Assembly (NCBI GenBank): GCA_037951165.1
Contig: JBBDHG010000134.1
Coordinates: 549,501 to 613,500 of the forward strand
From: Lophius americanus
Taxonomy: Eukaryota; Chordata; Actinopteri; Lophiiformes; Lophiidae
Reading direction: 5' to 3'
DNA: 64,000 bases
Positions 11,836 through 26,111 of the stretch are shown here, piece after piece. A program made the position numbers and the translations under genes. The stretch's first letter is position 1; each line of letters starts with the position of its first letter. The notes under the pieces were generated by a model that ran no database searches, had not been told where the DNA came from, and worked only from the letters and a program-made list of their open reading frames with translations.

Positions 11836-13059
11836 CACTATGCAAAGTAATAATAAGAAATTATGAATAGTGTACTAGTACATAGTGAAGATTAACGATA
11901 TGTAGTTTCCATTTCTTGCTTTGAGTCTCACATTGACAATCTGTTCTTTTATAAAGTATTTGATTGAAGCATCTCGCCATATATCTATATTGTCTGCTAT
12001 CACGTGTCTCCCAGTTGTCATTGCTGCAATCCTTTTGACTTTCTCCACCAATTCTAACAAAACATTGATAATCAGTGGGAGAAAAGCCACATGTATTCTG
12101 ATTAGTTCACACTCCTTTGACATAAACAGGAACGTGATATGTATCTGATTTAGGACTATGACATATGAAAGTAACTGAATTCACATCTAAAGGGACGTAA
12201 TCACTTTGTTCCTACTGTTAACAAACAACATGAATCGGATCTTACTCACTATGAGCAGTAAAATTACATTTAGGACAAATTTCTCCTGCAATATTAATTT
12301 AGCCATAGTTACCTTCCGTTGTCTTTGTGACTATTCCTATGACATATTAACAGGTTGAGATGCACACACAACAATCCAGTGGACTTTATTCCCTGTCTTC
12401 AAGCACTGAATCCTGCTGTCACAGCTGACACACGTCTTTTGTGTTTAATTTATTTATATGTGTGTGTGTGTGTGTGTGCATATAAACCTCATGTTAATAA
12501 GATGCATACTGTGGGTGTGACCAAAGCAAACAAGGGGAGCTAGTAAAGGTGTCACTGAACCAGAAAATATTGATTTCATAATATATTATTTTTGTCAAGC
12601 TATTGAGAGTTTTTCCAGAAAAGCCATGCAGGCTTCAAGCATTTTGCATACTTATGTGTTTTATTTCAGGTGCAATGTTTTGACAAACTCTGTTTGGGCC
12701 CCGGTATGTCTCCTTTGGACCGCTTTCAATTCTCAACTCCTGGTTTTAGTTGAATAGAAAAAAGACCAGCTTGTGCCCTAGGGTGTATAACTAGAAGACA
12801 ATTGTAATTGTTTTGTCGTAAAGAATCCTCTTGTATGAGATTTTTCAAACCTTAGAAGAGTCAGGTTGCATTCTTAGAATGAGCCGGTTGAGTGAGAAGC
12901 CACACAGACGTACAGTAGCTGGGTTTACATGGACACTTTTCTCTTTTCAGAATGAAATCATTCCGAACTTATATTCCTGTAATGACTGTTAACATGAGCA
13001 GTGATCTATAGGAAATCGTGTTTTCATGCGCCGACACATCAATTGCGTGAGCTGTCGGC

Positions 13060-13210
13060 AGGCCGATCGTTTGTCGCCGGGAGGACAAGTTTGATGAAAT
13101 CAGCAATTGGCAGCAGGGACACTGGAGTCCGGTTATGTGCCGGTTGCACGCATGCGTTGTACACGCACATCAAGCATGAGCTACCCCGGCTACAAGCATC
13201 TCACAAAAAA
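13060..13210 (+). repeat. Dispersed repeat, copy 1
   Basis: The words AAGTTTGATGAAATCAGCAA, GGTTGCACGCATGCG and TACACGCACATCAAGC align in order with 15110-15240 (TTAGTTTGATGTCATCTGCAA, GGTTACATTCATGCGCCA, TACACGCACGCTAAGC). The two copies are diverged and in the same orientation. The family was not identified. Confidence 0.45.
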
Positions 13211-13809
13211 CGCACCATTAAGGACAAAACTATAACATCAGTAAGGATAAAAATAAGCTGTTGAGATGAAACACCAAAAACTTTGGTGCAACAAAGTCAG
13301 ACATCACACATTTCACATTTGATCTCTCCGAGTAACATAGCAAGTGAAAAGCTAACGTTAGAAGAGCGGCTAAAGGAGCTCAGAGTCAGCCAAAAGCCCT
13401 GAAGTCCTTGAAAAAAGCCAACATATAACATATAATGGACTGAACAACGCTTACGAAGTTTTATTTTCACTTCGAAATATAATAAAATTAGTTTATGAAA
13501 CACCGGACAGATTTTTTGGGACGTATTTGTAGAGTTAAGTTTTTCCTACTTCTCCACTTCATTTTTTGAGTTTGCATTAAAACAGCTCTCTGCTGTGGTC
13601 TAGATCATTAAATGCTTGCATCTTGTACGCGAGTACCTATGCACACAGACGTACATTCATGCGCATATATATACATATATACACACATACATATACACAT
13701 GTACACAAAAATAAATAGACATACTATTAACTAAAAATTATTATGTAAATATGGGGAAATGAGTCCCATCTCCAATACCAATATAGATGGATTTAAGTCT
13801 TTCTTTTGC

Positions 13810-14245
13810 CACCTGAGGCAATGTAATGAGTGTTTTGACACAATTCTATCTGAAGCTGAAATTAGCCTTTCAGTAATTTGTGCTACAACAACTGTTCTGT
13901 AAGATTGAACAACACAGGATAGCCTTCACTCCAAATTCACAATAATGAGTCTTGGTGCCCAGTACCCTGTTGTCAATCACCTGGTGTTCTTCCTTAAACA
14001 ACTTCTTGTAGGCACCAACCTCTTTAGATCAGGGACATCTAGCAAATTATTCATTTCTGAAGAGGCTCCAGAGCATCCCCTGTGAAGGTTGCTGAGATCT
14101 TTAAGCCATTTCTTCAACATCAATTTCCAGGACAAATGCGCACTAGCTGCCTAATAAATCTTAATCACAGGTGCCATTGTGATGAGATACTCACTCATTC
14201 TGACCTATGTCAACTGTCACTAAACAAAGTTATGGCTGATCAGTG
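13810..14245. mobile_element. Tc1-like DNA transposon remnant
   Basis: The right end AAGTTATGGCTGATCAGTG is the terminal repeat of a common fish Tc1/mariner element whose transposase would lie on the minus strand. Internal blocks such as CAGTAATTTGTGCTACAACA and TAGCTGCCTAATAAATC keep the order of that element. The left part is deleted and no frame is intact. It ends about 90 bases before the sec24c start-codon exon. Confidence 0.6.
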
Positions 14246-14340
14246 TATGGCTATGTGATCAAGTACATAGTCTCTGTAAAGTTAAATTGTGATACTTTCT
14301 AGTTATTTAAATGATGTCACTATTTCCTCCAGATTTAGGG

Positions 14341-14349
14341 ATGAACTGA
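14341..14349 (+). promoter_or_regulatory. sec24c: Two-codon upstream ORF in the sec24c leader
   Basis: ATG AAC TGA lies in the start-codon exon and ends two bases before the sec24c ATG at 14352. Both ATGs have a purine at -3. A minimal upstream ORF so close to the main start would be expected to modulate initiation by leaky scanning. The sequence is seen directly; an effect is inferred. Confidence 0.6.
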
Positions 14350-14351
14350 AG

Positions 14352-17300
14352 ATGAATGTAAACCAGCACACTCCAGTGGCCTCTCCGTACGGCCCGCCCC
14401 ATCCTGGCTATGGCCAGCCTGGCTACGCACCTTTGGATGGGGGATACCCCACACCTCATGCACCCTACAATGGTTCTGCTACAGCCTATCAGCCTGGGGC
14501 ACCACCACAAGGTAAGGCGTTTCTTCTGAACAAGCTTGTGCTGTGAGAAAGAGACACCAGGGCAGCTGGGATTCTTTAAATCACTCATTGAACTCTCACC
14601 TGTAGGGCCCTTCTACCTGCTTCCTGCTTTGTGATTGTTCATGTGTGTCTGTGAACGCCTGTTTGCCTCTGCATGCTAATCAGAGATTGTACTACCCTCT
14701 AGTTTCTCCATGATGCCCATTTCTCTACATCTCTCTATATTTACATCTCTCTATATTTGCCTTCTTTCCCTCTTCCCCCCCCCCCGATTTCAGGTTATTC
14801 TTCTTTCACAAGCTTTCCATCTAAGGCTGTGACTGCCAACCCAGTCTCTGAACTCACCTCTCCTCTTGACTTGGGTAACTAACTTTTATCTTGGTTGTGC
14901 TCATTTTTCACTCAACATGCTAGAGGTGCAACAGATCACACAACTTTGGTTCAGATTGCATGGTGGTTTCTGAGTCACAGATCAGACAAAATTTCCGATT
15001 TGTCAGACTAAGAGGGAAATAACACTCTATTTTCTACCCAAAAAGTAGCTTTTGACCCTGGACTTAAATTTGAAAAGTAAATCATGGATGATGTCAAATG
15101 TTAAAATAAATGCTGAAGTGCGGTCCCGGGAGGGTTAGTTTGATGTCATCTGCAATCGTCCCGAGCAGCCTCACTGAGGCCAATTTGGTGCTGGTTACAT
15201 TCATGCGCCATACACGCACGCTAAGCTATATGTATGTATGTTGTCAATTATGGTTTTTAAAACATTAAAGAAAAGAAGGAATTGGTGCACCTCTAATAAA
15301 ATGTTATGATGAAATACTCAGTATTCTCTCGATCTTTCACACTGCTTCCCCTGTCACACCTGCACCAATTGTGTATCTGTCTGACTCACAGAGGTGGCGC
15401 GTCAGTACTATCAGACTATTCTTATTGAGGTGAATTCCTGAGAGGGATTTGTACCGGGGCTCAAAAACTTTCACCAAATTGTTAAAACCATTTTTGTTAC
15501 ATAATGGAATGAGGCCTCCTGCCTGCTGCAATAAACATCCCAATAGAACTGGTAATAGTTCTAGCCTGCTCTGAAGTTTCTTGTGTTCTGGTCTTCATAG
15601 ACCAGGACATCACTTCAAATATGTGTGAGTGTGTGTTTTGAAAACTGGCTCGGATACCACGTCAGCCAACGGCCATGTTTAGTTCCCTAATCTATTATCA
15701 TTTCCTCAGACAATTAATATCGGAATGAATTCAGGATTATTTTTCGCATTGATGATTATGTGTTTGCAGCTGTGTTTCTAAACTTTTGTCACTGCGTTCC
15801 AGGTCCTGGCAGGGTTCCTCCTGCCTCTGGAGCCCCTCCAGTCCCAGCACCTCAACCTTATAGTCAGTACAGCCACAGTCAAGGAGACATGCAGAACGGA
15901 CCCCCACCTATGACACAGGCACCACACAGGTAATAATTACGTAGGCCTTGGGTCTTATAAAACATTACTTTTTCATTTACATTTTCAGTTTTATGTAGCC
16001 ACTGCTTTTAATGCTTTTTCCCTTTTAATGTAAAAAGATGATTAAGCAGAGACCTTTTTTCTCATACGCATGACCATGAAAGCAGGTTCCTTATATAAAA
16101 ATCAATTTAAGATAATCTGGTTACTCAAGGACATACTAAGAGATTAATGTGATTCCAGGCCTCCTGTGTCACAGCCATACAACCAGGGAGCTATGAACCT
16201 GACAGGGCCACAATATCCTCAACACTATGGCCCCCCACCCAGAATGCAGCAGGTCACTAACCAGATGAGTGGGATGCAGATCACCTCTGGACCGCCAACC
16301 CCTGCAGAACCAGTATACGGTAAATTTGTCAATTTATATGTGAGATAAATTTTTGAAGTGTTTGAATGTGAACTCGACGCACATTAAATGCAACATAGAT
16401 TTTATTCCACCTCAGTCTTTTCTCTTTTCTCAGCTCTGCCTCACAGCTCCCAGCCACCTGCCAGCACTGCCTACTCAGCTGCAACTCCGCCCTCATACAC
16501 CCACGCCCCTCCACTTGCATCCTCGGGTTTGACCCAGCCACCACCACCACCCAGTGGCCCTGCCTCTTCTCAGCAATACTATGGAGGCCCTCCACCTCCT
16601 TCTCAACAGCCATTCAACTGTTCTATTCCGCCTAGCTCTCTACCACAGTTCACCTCCCCTGCGCCGCCACCGCCGCCTTCCTCTCAACAAAGCTTTCCTC
16701 CCTCCTCCTACTCGGGTCCTGTGCCTCCATCGAGCCAAGCACCTGCTCCCCCAGTGTCCCAGCCACATCAACCCCTCCCTCCATCCCAGCCCCCTTTCTC
16801 CTCAGCACCCCAACCTGTCAGTCACTCTGCTTTTGTCTCCGACCCACCTCCACCTACCCAAGTCTCCTTCCCACCTAGAGCACCTCCCCCGCCTTCTCAA
16901 GCTGGATCTTTTCCTCCTCATGGTCCTCCTCCAACTTCAGTTCACGCTGGCCAGTATCCAGGACCCATACCACCCCAGCAGCAGCTCCCTCCATCACCCT
17001 ACCACTCAGGTCCCCCTCCTACCAGTGCTCAGATGCCTCCCCCTTCTATGGCCCAGAGTAACCACCTTCCTCCACGACAACAGGGCCCACCAGGCCCACC
17101 AGGCCCCCCAGAATCCATGCAGCAGCAGCCTCCACCCCAGCCGGGAATGCAGGGAGGATACCCTCCTCACCAGAATGGTGAGGCGATGGGCAAGAGGCAG
17201 AAGCTAGACACAGTTTGGATGTTTTTGTCGTCACTAAGTTGTTTTCTTCCTCCATTCAGGTGCGTTTGGGCAGGTGAGAGGCCCTCAGCCTGGATACGCA

Positions 17301-20300
17301 GGTCCTTATCCTGGGCAACAAAACTATGGTACCGCTGCACCAGCACCAGCACCAGCTCCTGCTCCTCCTGCACAGAAAAGACTTGATCCAGATGCTATTC
17401 CGAGCCCGGTGAGCAAACACAAGACCAGTTATCTATTGAATATACATAGATCAGCCATTACATTAAGACAACCTGCTTAATATTGTGTCGGTCCCCATTT
17501 TGCCACCAAATACGGCTCTGCTATGCACTGTGTGGTTTTGAAACCTTTCTATCAGAACCACACATTCACGTTTTCAAAAATTTGTGTTAAGAATAGGTCG
17601 TCGCCATGGGCTAGCCTTCACACCCCATGAACTGCAGTGAGACTTGGGCAGCCATAAATATCACCAGTACACCATTTGTTCTTCCTCAGACCGCTTGTCA
17701 TAGGTACTAACTGCTGCAGACCAAGAGCAACCAACAAAACCTGCAGTTTTGAGATAATTTGATCCCGTCATCAGACCGTCTCAGTTAGGCCCTCGTTAAA
17801 GTTCCTCAGATTCTTACGCTAGTCCATTTTTCATGGTTCCAACACATCCACATCAATGAGCAAAACCGTTGCTTGATGTCCAATATATCCCACTCGGGTG
17901 CCATTGTAACAAAATAACAAGTGTTTTCTGACTTTGCCCGTCACTTGTTATAATGTTGTGGCTGATTATTGTATAGTGATAGTGCTGATTTTATTCATGC
18001 CTTCTAGGTTAGATCTCTGGGACAAATAAATTCATCCAAATTTGGGGTTTTATCTGTTCAAATCCGGGTAAAACACCCATGATAAACAGTCACCCAGGGA
18101 CACATTCACCCCTGGGTGTAACTTAATAGATTCAATAAATCCTAGATTTCCCCTGTGGGGATTGGTAGAGTGCCTATTTATCGAACTGCAATATATTATT
18201 TATTAATACATATAATATAGAATATAAATAATAAATATATTTCTTTCTCACCTTGTGTTAGCATTCTTTATATTCACAGCTGCTTATCACGTTTGTCAGG
18301 TCTTTGTTGAATGAGTCTATCTCTGCTTGCACTTGACAGTCTTTCTTTGGTACCACTAATCTGTAATCAATAATACTGATCTGTTTCTGTCCAAATAACC
18401 GCAAATGCAGCTTGCAACTCAGTATAGTCATGTTGGAGTTGCGTCTTCTCACACTCCTTTTATATATATATTTTTCTTTGTATTCATTTTATTTGTCCTG
18501 TTTTGCACAATTTGCTGGACAAACTTTTGAATGCAAAGCAACCGTCTGACATGCCGGCTGTGCAGAAATCAAGACATAGAATAGATCCAGACGCTATCCC
18601 CAGCCCAGTAAGTTTCCTGTTTGTCACCCTTTTCCCCATGCGTTCATTGTGTCTTCTCAGCACGCTTGCACTAACGCACCGCTTGCACCTCCTCTTCTTT
18701 CCTTCTAACACCTCAAAAGCAGCTATAATCACGGTATCTAAGATGGGCTCCTGTTAGAAAACCAAAGACATAATGCTGGATGTTAGGTTCACGTGTCCGT
18801 TGCCCTTATTACTGTATTCCACACAGGTGCTATATATCTCCTGATACATTTTTATATGTCTGATACTCTGATATGTTTCATTTGAAATGCTGATCAATAT
18901 TGTGTATTGATTTGTCTCTGAACAAATAAATAGTATCCAAAGTGGAGTACAGGATTGGCATTGTGGTAAAAATGCAACTTAGGCAGTGTTGACACTGCAG
19001 GAATTATGTGTTCCAGGACTGATTTGTGCTCATCTCAAACTTTTTCGAGGAAGTATGAAGAGCACAAACCACATGGAACCTGAACTTTTCCAGTTCTGAT
19101 TTGGGCACCTCCCACATGTGGTCCTTAATCAGACACAGGTCGGATTTTTTGCCAATGTGAACCCAGTCCCCATCGTCATTTCGGAATGAATGCGCCTTTG
19201 AGGTGTCTTTGATCACAAGGCTGCGCCAGCCAGAGTCAGTCACTTGAAAACCTCACTAGAAACGCTATGAACATCAATAGAATCACTTTACTATAAACTA
19301 AGGCGTTCAAACTTATTTTTGTGGCTTCTGTATTGCAAGCATGACGTGTGAGGAATCTTTGTTATTGTTACTTTTGCACACGTGGGTCAGTTTAGGGCCG
19401 TGAACAGTTCATCCTGAAGTCTGATATAGGACACATTTTTAGAGTAATGTGAACAGCTACACAAAACATATGATCCAACAAAAAAAAATCTGGATTGAGC
19501 ATTAAGACTGGCAGCATGAACATAGCCATAGCTTTTGGGCAGTGAGTAAACGCGGAAACAAGATCCAAGTGTGTGAATGCAGATGCTTTGATTGATTCCA
19601 GAGCGATTTCATGCATCACCACCTGAAAGCTGTAACACAGTACAAGCATTAGCTGCAGCCTGCAGCCTTTCGTAGTAAATTCTGTCATTGTGGGGTTAAC
19701 TTCAGCTTAAAACATCCATGGCTGAGCAGTTAAACCTGAACCTCACCTCATCTCCTCAGACTTGGACTAATTGTTTTTTCTTGCTTTTGTGCAGTAGAAC
19801 ACATTCCTGCACATATCCCTTGTTTGTTTACTACTGTGTTCATGGAAATGATCTGATCAGCTGTCATCCCTTTGAGGACTGACATTGGTTATCTCTTCTG
19901 GTGCTTAAGAGCGCGTAATTGTTTTTAACTTGTAATACGCATTGATGTCTGGCATTTTCATCCACATACTTGTTTAGCTCATGCTTTTGTCCTATGATGC
20001 ACTAAATAAGGTTAAGTGCCGAAAATGGTTTTAAAGTGCCAGTCTGGTACTATGAAATGGTAAAAGAAAGAAACAGCACCTCTTAATCTCTTCAATTAAC
20101 ATGTTGTCTTGGAATTGTGGAATTAGTAGGAGATGGGTATGTAGAAATTGACAAATCAGTGGGGGGTTTTGTACGGGGACCTTCCAGTCCGACTGCACGT
20201 TTTTGCATAGATCTTGCAAAAGTGTCTCTCGGACACCTTTGTGTCCTTACAATGAATAAAGTGACAGCAAACAGTGGCGCTCCAGTCCTGTTTTCAAATA

Positions 20301-23300
20301 GCAAGCCAGGGTTCTGTGATGAAAAGATGGGTTGTGTGTATCATAGCTGGATCACATCTACTTTAATTTCTTACACATGCTCCTCTGCTCTGAGGACATG
20401 GAGCTTCCAGACATAAAGCTCTGTCCACAGTGCTAAAACATTTTTTTTTTCTTATTTGCAAACTGCTAACTGCTAGCAGCTGCTTTTAGTTTCACTCGTA
20501 GATGATGCATATTCAAAACATCACAACCCCGTCTTACATAACTACATTAAGTTCATACAGATATCCAATTCGCCTCACTTACTAACTCAACTGCTGCGTT
20601 TATATAGAGCGGCAGGGCTGGAAAAGCAGACCTGCCCGGTTTCATCAGCCTCATTTCCACAGCCTTTTCAATAAAAGCAGTTAATGAGGCTCATGTTTCT
20701 GCCAACTGGTATCAGACCTTTCATCTAGCTGAAGAATCGATCCACAGAGCATTTATGATTCATAGTCGTTTTTTAGAAACGAGGAGGATTCATTTGAAAT
20801 AAGTAATTTCTCAGAATGCTAATAATTATAAAGATATGTCTTCATCTAAGGCTTTTACTTTTATTGACAGGTGTGTCAATTGTCCCTTCCTTCTACCAAC
20901 CTAATCACCGGATTACATTAATCAGTGTTGGTCGCCCGTTCTCTTCCACCTCGTTGTTTCTGTCTTCGATTAGGACTCTGAAGTTGCCCGTCTTTGTTTT
21001 GAAAACTGAGAAGTAGCTTCTCAGTCATCAACTACAGACAGCCAGCCATTCTGAACTTCCTCTCTGTGTCCTGCATGCTAGCCTGAATTTACCCATCCTT
21101 GTACAAATGGCATGCCTTCATTAACCTTGTTCCTTTTTTTTTTTCAAGGTTATTTCATTGAGTTCTGTTTTCAGTCAGTGTATAGTTTCTGTTCAGTTCA
21201 TCAGCATGATGTTGCACCATGAGTCACCCGACGATGTTTATTCAGTGGTTGCAGATGTGTGTTTGGGGTGTGCAAAGTCATCTCCTGCATGGGTGTTCAA
21301 CATTCGTCTTGTAGTCTCTCTGAAATCCGGAGACCACCTTACATGTGTGTATTTACGCTGTTAAGATTGATGAAAGTGACATTTGTCCCTCCCTCGCCTT
21401 TTTAGATCCAGGTCATTGAGGATGACAAGGCTAAAACCACAGAGCCATTCACCACAGGGGTCAGAGGTCAGGCCCCACCGCTGGTTACCACCAACTTCCA
21501 GGTCAAAGACCAAGGTAGTTTCTCTTTTCTGCGATCACATTCACATCAGAGACAGGTACGTGGACCGTGATGAAATTTTGATATTAATACAGAATGTGTG
21601 TTCAGGGAACGCCAGCCCCAGGTTTATCCGCTGCACGGCCTACAATATACCTTGCACAGCCGATATGGCCAAGCAGTCTCAGGTGCCAATGGCTGCCGTC
21701 ATCAAACCCCTCGCCACGCTTCCACCAGATGAGGTTAGAAATGCCCCCTTCTCTTTCTTATTTCCTCTTCTGATTTATCAATTCACAGCTCAATGTGGAA
21801 TGGGCTCTTTTTCCTAAATTCTCTGTCATCTGCTGCTTTCATCACTGTACAGTGTTTCCTAAAAGGGGAATTGTGTCAACTTGAAAGATGAATTTTTTTT
21901 AGCATCATTTAGGATGCAATAATAAGGGATTATTCCAAACGGGGTGGAGTCTCGTTCCCCTCATACTTTCAACAAGCACCATCTTACCTTAATACCAATT
22001 TAGCCTTGAGTGCCATTCAGGACGCTCAAACACAACAGGTACTTTTCGTTGTGAGAATCCCCGTCCTGTAAAAAATTAAAATAAATAAAATGTCTGTTTT
22101 TTCAAAAATTGTGTAATGACTTAGAAAATAAGGTTATGGCGATTAGACTACAAGACAACCTTGGTTATGTTATGGTTACAAACAGATCTGATGTCCTTCT
22201 GTTGTTCTTCATCGGCCCTTGATGCAACCTTTGTTTTTGGGTCAAATGTTCTCTTCAGATTTTGCAGGGCTTATATAAATAATCAGCTGACTTAGAATAA
22301 GATTATTTTGTTCTCGTGACCCACAGCACAAAGTGGAAGTAAGCTAATGCGGCTGCTGCAGGACCAACCAAGGATGCCACTGATGCAGACGCCAGTTTGA
22401 CTACTGTTAGAAAGAAATTTTAATTTCCAGATGGGTTAAATAATTGACTAAACGATTCATAACAGCAACCAAACAAGATTATAACTAAATTTTTAACCAA
22501 CACGCCTCTTGCTTTTTACTCCCGTCCTCTTGAAGCTCCAAAAGGCAAATCTATCGGTGTCTGAAATTTTCATTACAGTTGGATATTTTCACCCGGAACC
22601 TGATTTGTGAAGGGATTAGTTTTCAGTCCCTGAAATGGAGTTATCGCAGGCCAGCTGTGATCTCAGACAGATAATCCCATTAAAATCACAGAGTTGGTTG
22701 CGGCTGAATGACCTTGCTCCATGCACTCGCCACATGTGTAACTTATTTCAATTTGAACTACTGTTACATCATTCTGACTGTAAAAACAGCTTTACATAAG
22801 AGTCTAAATAACTATACTCACATTAAATTTGTAGATGAAGTCACTCTCAAAGCTAAAGTTTATGAATCACCTCTTTGTTGTATCTGTTAACAGGGCCCTA
22901 CGTACCTGGTGGACCATGGTGAGAGTGGTCCAATCCGCTGCAACCGGTGCAAGGCCTACATGTGTCCATACATGCAGTTCCTGGAGGGAGGTCGCCGCTT
23001 CCAGTGTGGGTTTTGCAGCTGCGTCACTGACGGTACGTTTAAATTCATGTACACGCATTAATGTTGTGTTTCCTAATGTGAACTCTTCATGCTGATGTTA
23101 CCTTTTGCTTCTCTAGTGCCTCCACAATACTTCCAGCATCTGGACCACACTGGTAAGAGAGTGGACTGCTATGACAGACCGGAGCTTTCCCTGGGTAGCT
23201 ACGAATTCCTGGCCACTGTCGACTACTGTAAGGTAAATTCAGGGATCATAATTTCTGCCGAGTCCGTACAGTTTGCCTTCATACCCAGCATTTTTTTTTA

Positions 23301-23937
23301 CCAGTATGGACTTGAAAGCAATCTCAAATTTCATAGATATGGCCTTTTTGATGCAACAAGCTGGTACTGAATAGGTGTTCATAGGTCGACTATTATTAAA
23401 CACTTACTTTTGCTTCTCTCCAACAGAACAATAAGATTCCCCAGCCTCCAGCCTTTATCTTCTTAATCGATGTGTCATACAACGCTATCAAGAGTGGCAT
23501 GGTCAGCATGGTGTGCCAGGAACTAAAGACCCTCCTAGACGAACTACCCAGGTAATCACAAACTTCAGCATCGGAGGAAAAGAAGAGACAAGAGATGGAA
23601 TATGCACAGAAAGAAGCAGCACTAGGTTTTATAGAGGAAGGAAGGATAGAAAGAAAATGTGAAAATAAATTCCTGTTTGAAGAGAGGAAATCCTGACCTT
23701 TCTCCCTTTTTCCTCCGGTGTTTGCGCTCAGCGAGAACCCAGAAATGGACTCTGTGGTGCGGGTTGGTTTTGTCACTTACAACAAGGTTTTGCACTTCTA
23801 CAACATCAAGTCGAGTTTGGCCCAGCCCCAGATGTTGGTGGTGTCAGATGTTTCAGACATGTTTGTGCCACTGCTTGATGGTTTCCTGGTGAATGTCAAC
23901 GAGAGCCGGCAAGTAATAGAGAGGTAGGAAAACACTG

Positions 23938-24025
<88 letters not shown>

Positions 24026-26070
24026 ACACACACATATATTTGATTTGATTTCATGATGATTTGATCCAGTTTCATGATGCTCTCTTTGTATTTTCCAGTT
24101 TGCTGGACCAGATACCAGAGATGTTCGCGGACACCAGGGAGACAGAGACTGTCTTTGGGCCCGTCATCCAGGCAGGACTGGAGGGCCTGAAGGTATAACC
24201 ACAGATTCTTAAGTCTGGACTCGGATGCTTATTATTATCCATCAATCGATTCATCTGTCTGTCAGTAATCATCTTTGGTCCAGAGCTTATCTTGCAAAAT
24301 TTACCATCTTCATACACCTATGAGCTTTAACATTTAAAAACCCTCTTCTGACATCACTCTCAGAATCAGCATGAACTTTTGCGCCACATTAGCTCCTGTG
24401 TGGGATCAGACAACATTTGTCAGCCAACATGTTGGTTCTTAATTTCTTTCATATTTTTCTGCATCTCAAGGAAACCATGGAAATTCAATAGATTTCTAAC
24501 TGGAACATTCTGGGCCTGCCTGTGTTATTTAAGTGTTGCTACTGTTTTATACAAGGCAGCTAGTGGCTACAGCGCTTGACTTGAATGAAGGCTTGACTTG
24601 AATGAAGAGACGCTCGGGTGTCCCTATATATGACAATCTGATATTTTTTTAAGGTTTTATTCAAAAGTTCCTGCTTGTTTTATTTTTTTTACAAGAAATC
24701 CTGAGTCCTGTAGCAAGCCTGAAGATTCACATGTTGCTGTGTGTCACTTTCTCAGGCGGCAGACTGTGCTGGGAAGCTGTTTGTGTTTCATACCTCCCTA
24801 CCAGTCGCAGAGGCACCTGGTAAACTAAAGAACAGAGAAGACAAGAAGCTTATTGGGACAGATAAAGAGAAGGTAAACCCTACTGTAGCACAGTATAATT
24901 AAATGTGTTTTTACAAGGTGATAAAAATACGGGTCTCAATACTAATTTTTGTTATTCTCCTATCATCCTTAGACTCTATTTCAGCCCCAGGTGGGTTTCT
25001 ACAACACCCTGGCTAAGGAGTGTGTAGCTCAGGGCTGTTGTGTGGATCTCTTCCTCTTCCCCAACCAGTATGTGGACGTCGCCACGTTAGGCGTGGTTCC
25101 TGTCTCCACTGGAGGTTCTGTCTACAAATACACCTATTTCCAGGTGAGGGAAGATCACTCTCATCCATGTGCAGCCTCAATTCAACGTAATCCAGGTTTT
25201 GTAGTGTTGTAACTCTAACAACGCCGAAGTTTCACTGCAGAGTTCTTTTGCTCTGGTGACTTTTTGTTGAAAGACCAGCCAGATCATTTGCGACAGTGAC
25301 ATCTCACTTTTTGACGTTTCCTTTTATGTAACCCAGTCTCAAACAGACGGGGAGCGATTCCTGAATGACCTCAGACGAGACATTCAGAAACCAGTTGGTT
25401 TTGATGCTGTCATGAGGGTGCGAACAAGCACAGGTGAGGTTTTTCCACTTGAAGGAATTACACTAGGATGAAAGATAAATGGCCTCTGGTATTAAGATTC
25501 CCGCTCGTCAGTTTTGATCGTCAACCTTTCCTCTCCGCCCCTCAAGGTATCCGAGCGACAGACTTCTTTGGCTCCTTCTTCATGAGTAACACCACCGATG
25601 TGGAGCTAGCAGGACTCGACTGTGACAAGGCCATTACTGTCGAGTTCAAGCACGATGACAAGCTCAGTGAGGAGACAGGGGCGCTCATGCAGGTGCGTAA
25701 AAGACCACCACAAAATCTGCATACGGGATTTTTGGGAGATGGCAGTGTTACTCTTCGTAATGTAAATGTTTTTGTATGACTGTCTCCATATCACCCTGAG
25801 AGATGCCTGCCTTCTCTCTGATATAATGGAACCAGATGTAACGTTTGATTGTTGTGCTCATATCACCAAAAGTACATTAAAAAAAAAACTCAACGATAAT
25901 GTCTCTTCCCAGAAACCAAAAGCTTACTACTCTGGGTGATTTATGTTAGAACATAAAAACATTAGCGGTTTCATGTTAGAACCATATTCTAACCACTAGA
26001 CCAAACTGTGCTACAAAATAAATAAAATCCATCTACTCCAGGACCCTCAAGACGTGACGTGCCCTTATTA

Positions 26071-26111
<41 letters not shown>

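Larger units (their letters stand above)
10777..14332 (+). other. sec24c: sec24c intron 1
   Basis: This is a 3.6-kb intron between the noncoding first exon and the start-codon exon. It holds an ATT-tailed retroposon end (11765-11835), a (GT)n run near 12461-12478, a repeat around 13060-13210 that matches 15110-15240 in intron 2, and the remnant of a Tc1-like transposon (13810-14245). No exon was found in it. Confidence 0.6.
17409..21405 (+). other. sec24c: sec24c intron with embedded optional exon
   Basis: This is a 4-kb gap between exons encoding ...DPDAIPSP and IQVIEDD... It contains a Tc1-like element (17449-17970), a candidate optional exon (18539-18607) and otherwise AT-rich sequence. 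Segments near 19010-19250 and 19390-19690 look like decayed repeats, with no intact frame. No other exon was recognised. Confidence 0.7.

Noticed and set aside
16554..17207. 217-codon ORF in a second frame across the Pro-rich sec24c exon
   Set aside because: The phase-consistent frame is the one ending at 17177 with GGYPPHQNG; the other frame has no homology and crosses the donor.
18050..18075. TTCAAATCCGGG as a tRNA T-arm
   Set aside because: No matching acceptor stem, D-arm or anticodon arm could be found around it.
20816..20940. Possible further sec24c exon after TTTATTGACAG
   Set aside because: The phase-0 reading meets a TAA within 17 codons and no good donor precedes it.
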